This document shows positions 53,460 through 63,875 of a DNA stretch of 64,000 nucleotides, in pieces. Source of the DNA: Paenibacillus agricola (GTDB taxonomy: Bacteria; Bacillota; Bacilli; Paenibacillales; NBRC-103111); assembly GCF_011440305.1 (NCBI RefSeq), contig NZ_JAAOIW010000009.1, positions 246,623 through 310,622 on the forward strand. Reading direction: 5' to 3'. Numbering within the stretch: position 1 is the stretch's first letter; each line of letters opens with the position of its first letter. Under the pieces are notes generated by a model, which saw only the letters and a list, made by a program, of their open reading frames with translations, was not told the origin of the DNA and ran no database searches. The position numbers and the translations under genes are program-made.

Positions 53460-53605
53460 TTTTCCAACGGATTGAATTACAACCAATCAAGGACACACCC
53501 TATTTTCAATTTATGCGAAATGATATTCAAGTCTGCCTCTGCCCGTCCGAAGCAAAAAAACACATCGCAGTAGCGCTTTCAAATTTGAACTATCGTGCCA
53601 TTAGC
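53460..53605 (-). repeat. Second repeat family, copy 2, between nitrilase and deaminase genes
   Basis: On the minus strand it starts GCTAATGGCACGATAGTTCA after the nitrilase stop and ends ATTCAATCCGTTGG before the deaminase. CTAATGG and CCGTTGG can pair. The ATCCGTTG end is the complement of CAACGGAT that follows the deaminase gene. Confidence 0.45.
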
Positions 53606-53620
53606 TTAAACAATTCGCTT

Positions 53621-54259
53621 TTATTGATTGATGAGTTGAGAAAAAGAAACGGTTTTTGTTTGAATATCCAACATCCGAGTTCGTACATCGTTCTTAGAAA
53701 TGAAAATAGCATTTCCATTTTCATCAAAGCAGTATGCAATTGGTATGGATATATCACTACCTCTGAATGAGCCGTCGGCGTGACTGGTACCAATAATCAT
53801 TGATTTATATCTAATAGCAATCTTTTGGGCTTCATTTATCCATTCATCGAACTGTTCCTCACTGAACATTCCTACACCGATTGGATGTGCAATTAAGTCA
53901 ATAGCACTAATATCTTCATTCTTCACTCCTTGTTTGACCAATTCATCACAAAGTATGTGTCCCATCATTAGACCCTCTACTGACTTAAAAGTCGTCTGGC
54001 TATACTTAATCCTATCCAAAACGATATCACCAGAGCGATTAATAATTATGGCTCTATCCATTGGACTGTCGTTTAGCCTTCTATGTCCCCCAATTAAAAT
54101 CTTGTTATAATTCTTTGCTAAGATACATGCTTTTTCCACATTTTCATTCAAATAACCTTCTGGAAAGATTAAAACATCAGCGGAAGAATTATTTCGCAAT
54201 TCACTCTCAAGTTGAACAATGTCCTTCTCAAATTTTGGTTGGATGATTAGAATTTTCAT
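53621..54259 (-). CDS. Carbon-nitrogen hydrolase (nitrilase superfamily)
   Basis: The ATG at 54259 follows GGGGGTTCGT and gives 212 residues. The Glu-Lys-Cys triad is visible: FPEGY (E34), RIKYSQ (K85) and GHILCDEL (C104), followed by DLIAHPIGVGM. The protein is shorter than typical nitrilases (about 260-300), so it may be a compact amidase branch. The substrate is unknown. Confidence 0.88.
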   Translation of the reverse strand: MKILIIQPKFEKDIVQLESELRNNSSADVLIFPEGYLNENVEKACILAKNYNKILIGGHRRLNDSPMDRAIIINRSGDIVLDRIKYSQTTFKSVEGLMMGHILCDELVKQGVKNEDISAIDLIAHPIGVGMFSEEQFDEWINEAQKIAIRYKSMIIGTSHADGSFRGSDISIPIAYCFDENGNAIFISKNDVRTRMLDIQTKTVSFSQLINQ

Positions 54260-54325
54260 ACGAACCCCCAGATTATATCCAAATTTGTCCATTATAGAGC
54301 CCCATGTGAGACCTTCTACTAAGCA

Positions 54326-54432
54326 CCTCATTCAGCTATCGTGTCCATTAGTCATTCATGCAGTGCAAGACCAGCGCTGCGCCGCAGAAAATGAAAATGG
54401 ATACAATCTGCATCTCCTAATGTTCCTCTAGC
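54326..54432 (-). repeat. Second repeat family, copy 3, with inverted ends
   Basis: On the minus strand GATTGTATCCATTTTCATT and GACTAATGGACACGATAGC are roughly inverted copies separated by about 45 nt with a GCGCAGCGC palindrome-like core. Confidence 0.45.
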
Positions 54433-54482
54433 GAATACAAGCAAAATTGTCGAACTCATATCAGTGGATGTGAAATTCTTTA

Positions 54483-54611
54483 TTAATGATCTAAGTACAT
54501 GACTAAGAATCGTAGTAATAAAAGTGCCATCCCCATTATTGTGCCAACAAAAAGTAGGAAGAGAAATACGGATGTTATTCTTTTTACATGACTTTTGAGC
54601 GGCTGATCCAT
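54483..54611 (-). CDS. Possible 42-residue membrane protein, overlapping ORF 2
   Basis: The frame MDQPLKSHVKRITSVFLFLL then FVGTIMGMALLLLRFLVMYL has one long hydrophobic helix and a basic N terminus. It overlaps the end of the upstream 42-codon ORF by 28 bp in another frame. No clear ribosome binding site. It may instead be the second half of one frameshifted gene. Confidence 0.4.
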   Translation of the reverse strand: MDQPLKSHVKRITSVFLFLLFVGTIMGMALLLLRFLVMYLDH

Positions 54612-54712
54612 AGGTTGGCAAGGTGTAAGTAGTGAGAAACCGCAAAAATAAATGAACCAGAAAACATTAAATACTTTGTCTTTTTACTCATTTGATCTTT
54701 CTCTTTATTCAT
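54584..54712 (-). CDS. Possible 42-residue membrane protein, overlapping ORF 1
   Basis: The ATG at 54712 follows GGGAGGGTGAA, a strong ribosome binding site. The frame MNKEKDQMSKKTKYLMFSGS then FIFAVSHYLHLANLWISRSK has a basic N terminus and one hydrophobic helix. It ends inside ORF 2. Either two coupled tiny membrane proteins or one gene with a frameshift around 54590-54610. Confidence 0.5.
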   Translation of the reverse strand: MNKEKDQMSKKTKYLMFSGSFIFAVSHYLHLANLWISRSKVM

Positions 54713-54784
54713 TTCACCCTCCCAATAAACTCTTTTATTTTCATTATATTCGATTGGGAGGGCTTAGTAATATTTATATTTTTT

Positions 54785-55084
54785 CATTGAAGTCGTCGCT
54801 GTGAGAGCGTTGAAGCCGGAAGATCAGCGTCTCCAGGAACTCCAAAAGCAGATTCGTGATCTCCAAGAGGAGAACGAGGTTTTAAAAAGGCGATGCACAT
54901 GCACTTCTTTGCTAAAGACCAGGTAAGATATACGTTCATCTATGAACACCGCACCGAATACCGACTGGAGAAGATGTTCAGCGTCATGATAGTTTCTCGT
55001 AGAGGCTAACAAGTGGCTAGGGCGCCCTGCGAGTAAACAAGAGCGCCAGCACAATGAATGGACCGAACAGGTTAAGGAAGTATA
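54785..55084 (+). pseudogene. IS3-family transposase OrfA/OrfB junction remnant
   Basis: Reads LKPEDQRLQELQKQIRDLQE with ENEVLKK (OrfA leucine-zipper part) and, in other frames, FIYEHRTEYRLEKMFSVM and NEWTEQVKEVYQ (OrfB start). Multiple frameshifts. It runs straight into the AKR 3' end. Confidence 0.75.
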
Positions 55085-56065
55085 TCAAACTGCACCAATT
55101 ACCGGGTGGGGAACATACGGCTCTTCCAGCAACACAATTTCTTCAGGTGTTAACGTAATCGAAAGAGCAGCTACCGCATCTTCGATATTAGACATTTTCG
55201 TAGCACCGATAATGGGGGCCGTTACTGGTTCTTTCTGCAACAACCAGGCAAGTGCGATTTGAACGCGGGGAACGCCATGTTTTTCTGCTATTGCTGCAAC
55301 GCGCTCCACAATCAATCGATCAGTATCTGCAGTCGCATCGTATTTAGATTTCTGAACTTGATCGGTTTCGGAACGATGTGTTGTTTCCGACCAATCACGC
55401 GTCAATCTTCCTGATGCAAGCGGGCTATATGGAATCACACCGATTTTTTCTTGCTTACAAAGCGGCAGCATCTCCCTCTCCTCTTCACGGTATATGAGGT
55501 TTAAATGATTCTGCATCGAAACAAACCGGGTCCACCCATTTTTTTCAGCTACATGCAATGCCTTTAGGAACTGCCATGCGTACATGGCAGACGCACCAAT
55601 GTATCTTGCCTTACCAGCCTTCACTACATCATGCAATGCTTCCATCGTCTCTTCGATGGGCGTATTGTAATCCCAGCGGTGAATCTGGTACAGATCCACA
55701 TAATCCGTTCCCAATCTCTTAAGGCTCTTATCAATTTCACTCATGATTGCCTTTCGGGAAAGACCAGCACCATTTGGACCTTGATGCATACGGAAATGAA
55801 CCTTTGTCGCGAGAACAATTTCATCACGATTGGCATATTGCTTTAGAACTCGTCCAATAATTTCCTCGCTTGTTCCGTCTGCATACACATTTGCCGTATC
55901 AAAAAAATTGATACCAAGCTCCAGAGCTTTTTTTATAATAGGACGACTGTGCTCTTCATCAAGTATCCATGGATGAACCCACCGATCTGCTACACCAAAG
56001 CTCATACAACCAAGACAAATCCGAGAAACATCCAAACCAGTATTTCCAAGTTTCACATATTCCAT
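55085..56065 (-). CDS. Aldo/keto reductase (copy 2 of a near-identical pair)
   Basis: 326 residues from ATG at 56065 with GAGGAAC upstream. The layout and catalytic residues match copy 1 at 28313-29293 (FFDTANVYADGTSEEIIGRV; ATKVHFRMHQGPNGAG; LYQIHRWDYNTP). Differences are scattered substitutions, so the duplication is old but both look functional. The DNA identity continues about 16 bp upstream of the ATG and then stops. IS3 sequence abuts the stop codon at both loci. Confidence 0.94.
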   Translation of the reverse strand: MEYVKLGNTGLDVSRICLGCMSFGVADRWVHPWILDEEHSRPIIKKALELGINFFDTANVYADGTSEEIIGRVLKQYANRDEIVLATKVHFRMHQGPNGAGLSRKAIMSEIDKSLKRLGTDYVDLYQIHRWDYNTPIEETMEALHDVVKAGKARYIGASAMYAWQFLKALHVAEKNGWTRFVSMQNHLNLIYREEEREMLPLCKQEKIGVIPYSPLASGRLTRDWSETTHRSETDQVQKSKYDATADTDRLIVERVAAIAEKHGVPRVQIALAWLLQKEPVTAPIIGATKMSNIEDAVAALSITLTPEEIVLLEEPYVPHPVIGAV

Positions 56066-56309
56066 TTGATTGTTCCTCACTTTCCATTAGATATTGTTAT
56101 TGTTTTCTTCATCTGTAGTTTAGTTGTGCGTTTGCAAATCGTTTGGGGAACTGTTGAAAAAATCCTTATCACGAAATAACTTGATGAAGATTTTTTTATT
56201 AAATTTTTCGAGTAGTTCACATGGAGGTTGATCTAACGAATTTTATTCAATTAATGATTACCAAATACCAAAGTTTCAGATCCATATTTGTAATCGATTC
56301 TGTTAACTC

Positions 56310-56495
56310 AGGTCTTAACTGCTCCTGGTGAGATGATGGTTGCACGAATATTGTTGCCAAGCTCAGTTTTACGAAGTCCTTCAAAAATAGCACGTAACGG
56401 CAAACTTAGTTCCAGTATAGACCGTACTTCCAGCCCCAACGAAGTGTCCAGCTACAGAAGAAAGACTGATAATATGCCCTTCTTTTCTATCTATC
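56310..56495 (-). pseudogene. SDR fragment
   Basis: [20 protein letters not shown] then YTGTKFAV carries the Ser and YxxxK catalytic residues; one frameshift later [20 protein letters not shown] and ISPGAVKT follow. Only about 60 residues remain. Confidence 0.75.
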
Positions 56496-56500
56496 TTTAC

Positions 56501-57496
<996 letters not shown>

Positions 57497-57566
57497 CTAT
57501 CTTCCTTTCTTTATGTTATTGCCGCCACTTAAAGTCATATCCAATATACAATAAATGAATAAGAGA

Positions 57567-57609
57567 CCGTTATCCCATTCGTGCCAAATGATTGCCTAAT
57601 CCTCTCCAC
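57567..57609 (-). promoter_or_regulatory. Conserved AKR-promoter element, site 3
   Basis: Read toward the gene: GTGGAGAGGATTAGGCAATC, ATTTGGCACGAATGGGATAA, CGG. Nearly identical to site 2, 26 kb away, and in the same orientation and distance range. Confidence 0.8.
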
Positions 57610-58083
57610 AACCACGTACGCAACAAACGAATATGCAATATTATGGAACGACCGAGGATTAAGAAACAAGGCGGTTATTATGTCTGAACGAATATTTGAA
57701 ATATAACCTGTTCGGGTGCTCGCTCAAACATCAGTTGCCCGAGCCACAACCGATAAACTTTCGTCCATCGCTTTTTAAGGTTTGGGGATCCATGAAGAAG
57801 CTATTCCGGTGCGCTCCCCGTATTTGTCGGAATGCTTAGCTTCACATAAGCTACTGACTACTTATCCCCGTTCATAAAAAAGTCCTTCTTTATATGTCTA
57901 GTAACTTGACAGAAGTCCAAATCATCATACCAAGACCTGCATGCGCAGTCGCAAGTAGACTTTATGGCATAATCTTGCACAAAATTCGAAACCAATATTT
58001 TCATGCTACGTATTGAGTACGGACGAAAAAAGGATCAATCCGTTCAGCTTCGTACAGTTCGATTATGGTAAAGGAGGTTCAAC
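57610..58083. other. Gap with faint traces of a lost regulator gene
   Basis: An ATG at 57681 starts MSERIFEI and stops at once; further frames (RATTDKLSSIA) are too short to assign. By position divergent to an AKR gene, a regulator might have stood here. Confidence 0.3.
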
Positions 58084-59272
58084 ATGAAGCTTTACAACTT
58101 TTTGCCGGTCGTGCTGCTGATATCCGCACTCACAACATTTAACGGCACCGCCTCTGCGACGTTCCCGTTTACGGAACGTGCGGCGATTAAGCATACGGAA
58201 CTCGCAAACCGTCACAGAAGCGGCACAACAATTAATTACGGAGGGCTGGTCGGTATTGGATTCATTTGCACCGGCTGTTGTTTACGGAGATATGAATTTT
58301 GACGACATCGAGGATGTAGCGCTCGTCGTGGAACAAAATGAAGCTGATTTCGAGTTGACACCAGCACGTGCTCTGGTGATCGGATACGGTACGGGGTACG
58401 GCAATTATGAGTTGGCCGCATTCAACGATAATATCGTCCTTCGTGCGGATGAAGGCGGCATATTGGGTGATCCATACAACGGCATTTACTTTGATGATCA
58501 AGGGATTTTAACAGTCAGTGAATACGGTGGCAGCAATTGGCGCTGGTCTAACAATTACCGATTCGCCTACTTGGTCGATGAATGGTACTTTATCGGCTAC
58601 AACAAAATTACGACTTACTTGCACGATGAAAGTGAATACTTTGAAACCGATTTCGACATGATTCATGGTAAAATCCTTAACCACTACTTTGATGAATCGG
58701 GCAACCTGATTAGTGACGAAGATTACACGGATTCCAGAGAGCTGTTTCCGCTCGATCATTTCAGCAGATGGTATCAAGTAGGCGATTATCGGGGATATGA
58801 GGATCGGTATTATGATAACAATTTGGGATATGAGCTTTCATTTCCGAAATCTTGGCAAGATTATTACAGCATCCAAGAGCGCGACTACGGCATTGATGTG
58901 TATTTTACCGGCAACAGCTCACCCAGCTGGGAAATCGATGAAGAGACATTCGAAGCTAACGGGCTATATCTGTTCTCGGTCGGAACTGAGAATACTATGA
59001 AAGAAGCCGGCGATTCGATCGATGATGTAAGATGGCTCGGCACCGCTCACGGCAATACATACTATTACTTCACATCAACCGATTGTAGTACCTGCATACT
59101 TAGTATGGCTGTCGAGCTCGATATCGATGAAGATAAAAGGGAACTGATGATTTCCGATTATAATCGTCTGGTGTTGATGATGGCAGATCTTGATCTGTTG
59201 TTGTATTCGTTTATCAGCGATGACGAAGTTCACGATTACGAGCTTGATTATGAGTTCGATCCGCTTTACTGA
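58084..59272 (+). pseudogene. Secreted FG-GAP/VCBS-like protein, frameshifted after the signal peptide
   Basis: ATG at 58084 behind AAAGGAGGTTCAAC starts a Sec signal MKLYNFLPVVLLISALTTFN with GTASA. The mature part is in another frame: TVTEAAQQLITEGWSVLDSF, AVVYGDMNFDDIEDVALVVE, DEGGILGDPYNGIYF, GSNWRWSNNYRFAYLV and YELSFPKSWQDYYSI. One indel near 58205-58215 separates them; otherwise the reading frame is open for 350 codons. It is a recent break or a sequencing error. Confidence 0.75.
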
Positions 59273-59299
59273 TAGGCGCAGAAACAATAAGCAGCGGTG

Positions 59300-59489
59300 C
59301 TCTAGAGCCGAGTGAAATTGTACGTATTTATGGTATGCGATGGAGTATTGAGACCTTCTTTAAGATAATCAAAAAGCTATTTAAAGCTGGGAACCGAATT
59401 TCAGGGTCGATCCTTTGACATGCTGATTTTGCCACACGACCGTCGTATTTAGCCGCTATCTAGTCATGGAATTTGAGCGGCGACAATCG
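59300..59489 (+). pseudogene. IS4-family transposase fragment
   Basis: SEIVRIYGMRWSIETFFKII then GTEFQGRSFDMLI and SRYLVMEFERRQSG in shifted frames: the C-terminal part of an IS4-type DDE transposase. Confidence 0.7.
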
Positions 59490-59655
59490 GGATACACGTA
59501 CGGCGAGGATGCCTCCATGAGATCCCCAGGATAAACCAATCTTACACACTCGAAGCCTTTCTATTACTCTCCGAAACTCCAAATACCGAGCGACCTCAAG
59601 CGCATTTTTGCTGTGAACCTCCATTCGCAGAGGTAATGTGCGCAAGCCCCGCATG
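59490..59655 (-). pseudogene. Cys/Met-metabolism PLP enzyme fragment
   Basis: RGLRTLPLRMEVHSKNALEV then ARYLEFRRVIERL and IGLSWGSHGGILAV, the conserved C-terminal block of cystathionine gamma-synthase-like enzymes. The active-site lysine region is missing. Confidence 0.65.
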
Positions 59656-59886
59656 CAGGATGGTCATACAAAAATCCCCCAATGCCCACTGATGTTACAA
59701 TAAGGCAAAAGTCAAACAAATCCAGAAACGGTAATAAACAAGTTGGCGTGGTGACATCCATTCCCATTCCTTATGACTTTTTTAGATTTATGCAAGAATA
59801 AGTCTGGGGGAGATAGGAATCCTATTGTGTAGGAAACCAGCATTTGTAGGAACCTAGGAAAGCACTATAACAATAAGGTGAGTGAA

Positions 59887-61284
59887 ATGGCAAAAACCAA
59901 GAGCACTACACAGGGTGAGAAAAAGCTGGCGTGGTGGCAGCTTTCGCTGCTGGGAGTTGCATGTACCATAGGGACCGGCTTTTTTCTGGGTTCGCATCTT
60001 GCTATCGAAATCGGCGGACCGGCAGTGGTGTTTGCTTATGCCATTGCCGCTTTTGGAGCGTATCTCGTCTTCGACAAACTGGCTCAAATGACGGCCGATC
60101 ATCCTATGGACGGCTCTTTCCGTTCTTACGCCAAGAAAGCTTACGGCCGATGGGCCGGCTTCAGCAGCGGTTGGGTATATTGGTCGTCAGAGTTGCTGAT
60201 TATGGGAAGCCAACTAACAGCTTTGTCACTCTTTTCACGCTTCTGGTTCCCACAGATACCCATGTGGTGTTTTGCGGCGGGCTACGGTATCCTAGGACTT
60301 CTTGTTATTATCATTGGAACAAAAGGTTTTGAGCGGATGGAAAACATTTTTGCAGTTACCAAAATTGCTGCGATCTTCATGTTTATTGTGATTGCACTAT
60401 TGATCCTGTTTAACGTAATCACTACAACGGACCACGGTCCGGCTGTGCCCCAAGATTGGCTTCCCACAGGGGTAACAGGACTTTGGGCTGCACTCATTTT
60501 CGCTTTTTATGGATATGGGGGGCTGGAAGTTATGGGGTTAATGGCGATACGGCTGAAGAAGCCTAGCGATGCGCCAAAAGCCGGGAAAATCATGCTGCTT
60601 CTGCTTGCCATTGTGTATGTAAGTTCAATCGGGCTGGTGCTGCTTCTGGAGCCATGGACATCGTATGTGGCAAAAGAAAGCCCTTTTGTTGTTTCCCTTG
60701 CTGACTACAAGCTGCCTTTCGTTCCCCATTTTTTTAATGCTGCACTTATTATCGCGGGCTTTTCGACAATGACCGCTTCTCTATTCGCTGTAACGACGAT
60801 GCTTGTAACATTAGCGAATGACTGTGATGCGCCGTCTATTTTTGCGGCAAATAAAAATAACGAAAAGAAAAAGCCACTCTCTGCTTTTGGACTTACGGCT
60901 CTTGGGCTTGGGGCATCGGTCTTATTCGCACTCCTCATGCCGGAAAGCGTATATGAATACGTCACAACGGCGGCAAGTTTAATGCTGCTGTATAACTGGC
61001 TGTTCATTTTAATGACTTCAGGGCGTCTGCTCAAGCTTACCATTTGGGGCAAAATAAAAAAGTACCTCGGTATTGGGCTTGTTGCATTGGCCGTAGCCGG
61101 GACGTTGTTTCATAGCGTGAGCCGTCCTGGGTTTTACATTAGCCTTGGCTTTATAGCGGTGATCGCTTTACTTACGCTTATCATGTCTCGAGTCTGGAAA
61201 AAGCAGGATAAAGAAAGCAAAAATGATAACCATGAGAAAAGCGATTATCACACAGACCCAACTGGGAAACAGCGATCACGTTAA
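59887..61284 (+). CDS. Amino acid permease (APC superfamily)
   Basis: The ATG at 59887 follows AAGGTGAGTGAA and gives 465 residues with about 12 membrane helices. The first helix carries the APC substrate motif GVACTIGTGFFLGSHLAIEI (GxGxFxG type). Helix 6 region LWAALIFAFYGYGGLEVMGL is also typical. It resembles Bacillus YvbW/YbxG-type transporters. The tail is hydrophilic and charged (KDKESKNDNHEKSDYHTD). It lies alone; the substrate is unknown. Confidence 0.93.
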   Translation: MAKTKSTTQGEKKLAWWQLSLLGVACTIGTGFFLGSHLAIEIGGPAVVFAYAIAAFGAYLVFDKLAQMTADHPMDGSFRSYAKKAYGRWAGFSSGWVYWSSELLIMGSQLTALSLFSRFWFPQIPMWCFAAGYGILGLLVIIIGTKGFERMENIFAVTKIAAIFMFIVIALLILFNVITTTDHGPAVPQDWLPTGVTGLWAALIFAFYGYGGLEVMGLMAIRLKKPSDAPKAGKIMLLLLAIVYVSSIGLVLLLEPWTSYVAKESPFVVSLADYKLPFVPHFFNAALIIAGFSTMTASLFAVTTMLVTLANDCDAPSIFAANKNNEKKKPLSAFGLTALGLGASVLFALLMPESVYEYVTTAASLMLLYNWLFILMTSGRLLKLTIWGKIKKYLGIGLVALAVAGTLFHSVSRPGFYISLGFIAVIALLTLIMSRVWKKQDKESKNDNHEKSDYHTDPTGKQRSR

Positions 61285-61335
61285 GAAAAAAGGAAGCCCT
61301 TATACCCTGTCCGTCAGTTTGATCAAACAGCTTTA

Positions 61336-62283
61336 TTATAAACTTTTAATTTCGAACAATGAACTTATAGATCCACCAAGCATGTTTATTCTAATGGATT
61401 GCGCCAACAGACTGGCCACTGAAATTACTTTCAAATAGTCGGGACAAGCTTGAATCAAAGGTATGGAATCCGTTACTACAATTTCTTTTATGTTAGGATG
61501 CTTTAATCGCTCTATGGCTGATTCAGAAAAGATCGGATGCGTAGCACAAATATAAGCATCTTTTGACCCCCTATCGATTAATGCCTCAACAACCTTGATA
61601 ATTGTAGAGCCGCTATCAATTATATCTTCAATGATGATAGGGGTGCGGTCATTAACTTCCCCTATAATGTGTGTTATTGAGGCCTCGTTATGAGCAGTTC
61701 GTTTTTTAACCATTATTGAAAAAGGGCAATCAAGGTGACTCGCTAATTTCTCTGCGGTTTCAGCACGTCCTGCATCAGGTGAAACTATAACAGGGTTATG
61801 TATCTGTTTAGACTTAATATATTCGCTTAGCAAGTCCAGCGCAGTGAGATGGTCTACTGGAATGTTGAAAAAACCTTGAATAGCAGGTGAATGTAGATCC
61901 AAAGTAATTACGCGATTCACGCCTAAGGTTGTTATTACATCAGCCACCATTTTTGCCGAAATTGGCTCACGCGGAGCTGATTTACGCTCCTGCCTGGAAT
62001 ACCCCAAATAGGGAACAACGACATTAACTGATCTGGCTGAAGCTCTCTTTGCGGCATCAATCATAATTAATAGCTCGACAAAATGCTCATTTACGGGATA
62101 TGAAAAGGTCTGGATAAGATATACATCACAGTTGCGCAGCCCGTCCTCATAATGCACATAGATTTCGCCATTTTTAAATCGGGAACGTTTAACTCTGCCT
62201 AAAGGATGATCAAGGTGATTACAAATACTTTCTGCAAGCTTGGGGTGTGAAGATCCTGCAAACACGCGAAAATTAGGGATCAT
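61336..62283 (-). CDS. prs: Ribose-phosphate pyrophosphokinase paralogue
   Basis: 315 residues; starts PNFRVFAGSSHPKLAESICN. ATP-site PYLGYSRQERKSAPREPISA and PRPP loop IIIEDIIDSGSTI are present. It differs from housekeeping Prs: the flexible segment SPDAGRAETAEKLA replaces SPDHGGVTRA and the catalytic loop has IIDSGST. The enzyme should make PRPP from ribose-5-phosphate and ATP. Housekeeping prs normally lies by glmU/spoVG; this extra copy is next to a small unknown gene. The ATG follows GGAGGAGATACA. Confidence 0.9.
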   Translation of the reverse strand: MIPNFRVFAGSSHPKLAESICNHLDHPLGRVKRSRFKNGEIYVHYEDGLRNCDVYLIQTFSYPVNEHFVELLIMIDAAKRASARSVNVVVPYLGYSRQERKSAPREPISAKMVADVITTLGVNRVITLDLHSPAIQGFFNIPVDHLTALDLLSEYIKSKQIHNPVIVSPDAGRAETAEKLASHLDCPFSIMVKKRTAHNEASITHIIGEVNDRTPIIIEDIIDSGSTIIKVVEALIDRGSKDAYICATHPIFSESAIERLKHPNIKEIVVTDSIPLIQACPDYLKVISVASLLAQSIRINMLGGSISSLFEIKSL

Positions 62284-62318
62284 TGTATCTCCTCCATAAC
62301 ATTTTTGATTCAGCTGAC

Positions 62319-62669
62319 TTATTTAAGAGTGATACAGTATTGGGCATTCTCGGTTTGAATATTGATTTCATTTTCATTCTGAAAGCCTTGGATGTTCCCT
62401 TTATAAGGAATTTCATGAATGTTATCAGGAAGTTTTTCACTTTGATCCTCGGGCAAGTCCATACTTCCATCACCATGAAGCACGATAGATTCAAGTGAAA
62501 TAAAATGGTCTAAGTCCTCAGAATTGCGCATTAAACTGACATCATCAAGCAAAAAATCGATCATAACAGTGTTTTGCTGTTCTTTTTTTTCAATTGTCAT
62601 CCAGTTACCTATATTGCCTTCCAGCCAATCGCATATTTCATATACTGTTAATTCCTTCTGAGTCCGCAC
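62319..62669 (-). CDS. Small hypothetical protein upstream of prs
   Basis: 116 residues from a GTG start. The sequence has TVYEICDWLEGNIGNWMTIE, VMIDFLLDDVSLMRNSEDLD and LESIVLHGDGSMDLP. No family was recognised and there is no signal peptide or membrane helix. It is acidic. It ends 36 bp before the Prs gene on the same strand, so the two are probably co-transcribed. The start is uncertain because AGAAGG directly abuts the GTG. Confidence 0.65.
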   Translation of the reverse strand: MRTQKELTVYEICDWLEGNIGNWMTIEKKEQQNTVMIDFLLDDVSLMRNSEDLDHFISLESIVLHGDGSMDLPEDQSEKLPDNIHEIPYKGNIQGFQNENEINIQTENAQYCITLK

Positions 62670-63119
62670 CTTCTAAAATTATAAATTCTATGATCATAAG
62701 CTTTCTGCTAAGACTTAGAAGAACCTCCCTCTATAACCTCCGCATGGACAATACGATTTGCCTATTCATAAGCTTGCTCGTCAATCACCACCGGTAAAAG
62801 GAGAATTTCTCCATTATTATTTTACAACCGATTACTTTCTATACATGTTATATTTACGATTTTACTTTGATACCGTAGATTTGGATCTGGTACTGGAACC
62901 GTATTGCTCCATGTTCTATCCGTTATTTTATGTAGGGATTGACCTTGATGCCAGACGAATTTGCTCAAGTGCTTCTACAAGTTAGTCCCAGAAACAGTCG
63001 GAGCTTTAGATCTGAATCATTTTGGCCTAGGTCTCTTTTACGCCGCAAGATACCGGCAATGCCGATCATGAATAACAAATTTTATATTGTCAGAGAATAA
63101 GGAGGATGATTAAAAGGAG
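62670..63119. other. Gap with no assigned gene
   Basis: A short plus-strand frame (62758-62985) and a stretch with GALDLNHFGLGLFYAARYRQ (about 62998-63065) could be relics of a gene, not identified. Confidence 0.3.
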
Positions 63120-63428
63120 ATGAGAGATATAAAAGACCAGTTACAAAGCTTCATACAAGATCTTATTAGGAAGAATCAAGATATTCTAATGCCTGATGAT
63201 TTTAAGGAGTGTCGCGAGGCCGTATCGGATGTCGGGGAAATGATCCAAAAACTCGAGGCCACAGAGGTTAAATTCCGCAGAAAACTGACTGATATTTCCG
63301 CACGGCATCCAACGGATAAAGAAAAAATCATTTATTTGCAAGGTTTGGTTGACGGAATCGGCCTTGCTATCAAGCCGTGGAAATCTATTATGGTTCAGCC
63401 GGGCAGAGAACCTGAGTCTCTGATATAA
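63120..63428 (+). CDS. Small conserved-looking hypothetical protein
   Basis: 102 residues: MRDIKDQLQSFIQDLIRKNQ, a helical stretch ECREAVSDVGEMIQKLEATE, and PTDKEKIIYLQGLVDGIGLA at the C terminus. It is soluble and helical; coiled coil is likely. AAGGAGG lies 13 nt upstream and GGAG abuts the ATG. No family recognised. Confidence 0.6.
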   Translation: MRDIKDQLQSFIQDLIRKNQDILMPDDFKECREAVSDVGEMIQKLEATEVKFRRKLTDISARHPTDKEKIIYLQGLVDGIGLAIKPWKSIMVQPGREPESLI

Positions 63429-63610
63429 ATGTTTATAGGAGCAGGCTGCCGCGGTGGTCTGCTATTTTGTGTTGGGGTTAATGTAGGCACGAAAGGCGAC
63501 AGCGACAGTTTAGCACGGACCAACCATTGCCAAGGGATTGGCTTTAATAAGGATGTAAAGTCAAGAGTGCCCGGAGCCGATAATTATAACTTCCGAAGCT
63601 TCTTAATAGC

Positions 63611-63645
63611 AAAAAAACCTTAAGATATGATCTTAAGGTTTTTTC
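63611..63645 (-). terminator. Terminator of the rRNA operon
   Basis: AACCTTAAGAT and ATCTTAAGGTT form a perfect stem with loop CAT on the minus strand, then TTTTTTT. It follows the 5S gene. Confidence 0.85.
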
Positions 63646-63647
63646 TT

Positions 63648-63764
63648 GCTTGGCAACGTCCTACTCTCCCAAGATCCTGCGATCTAAGTACCATTGGCGC
63701 TGGAAGGCTTAACGATCGTGTTCGAGATGGGAACGTGTGGTTCCCTTCCGCCATCATTACCAAA
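63648..63764 (-). rRNA. rrf: 5S ribosomal RNA
   Basis: About 117 nt. The minus strand begins TTTGGTAATGATGGCGGAAG and contains the universal CCATCTCGAACACG and the terminal GTAGGACGTTGCCAAGC. It is complete and followed by a strong terminator. Confidence 0.95.
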
Positions 63765-63875
63765 CAGTCTAAGCCATGGGAAAAACATTCAAGGCTTGCA
63801 CCTTGAAAACTGGATTCGAAACAAGCTGCTGAACCGGACAGCGCCGCGCTTATACCACGGATGTCTTCATGTATT
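63765..63875 (-). other. 23S-5S intergenic spacer
   Basis: About 110 bp of spacer with no tRNA gene. Confidence 0.8.

Noticed and set aside
63429..63623. 64-codon ORF after the last hypothetical gene
   Set aside because: It overlaps the rRNA terminator and has no ribosome binding site or family.
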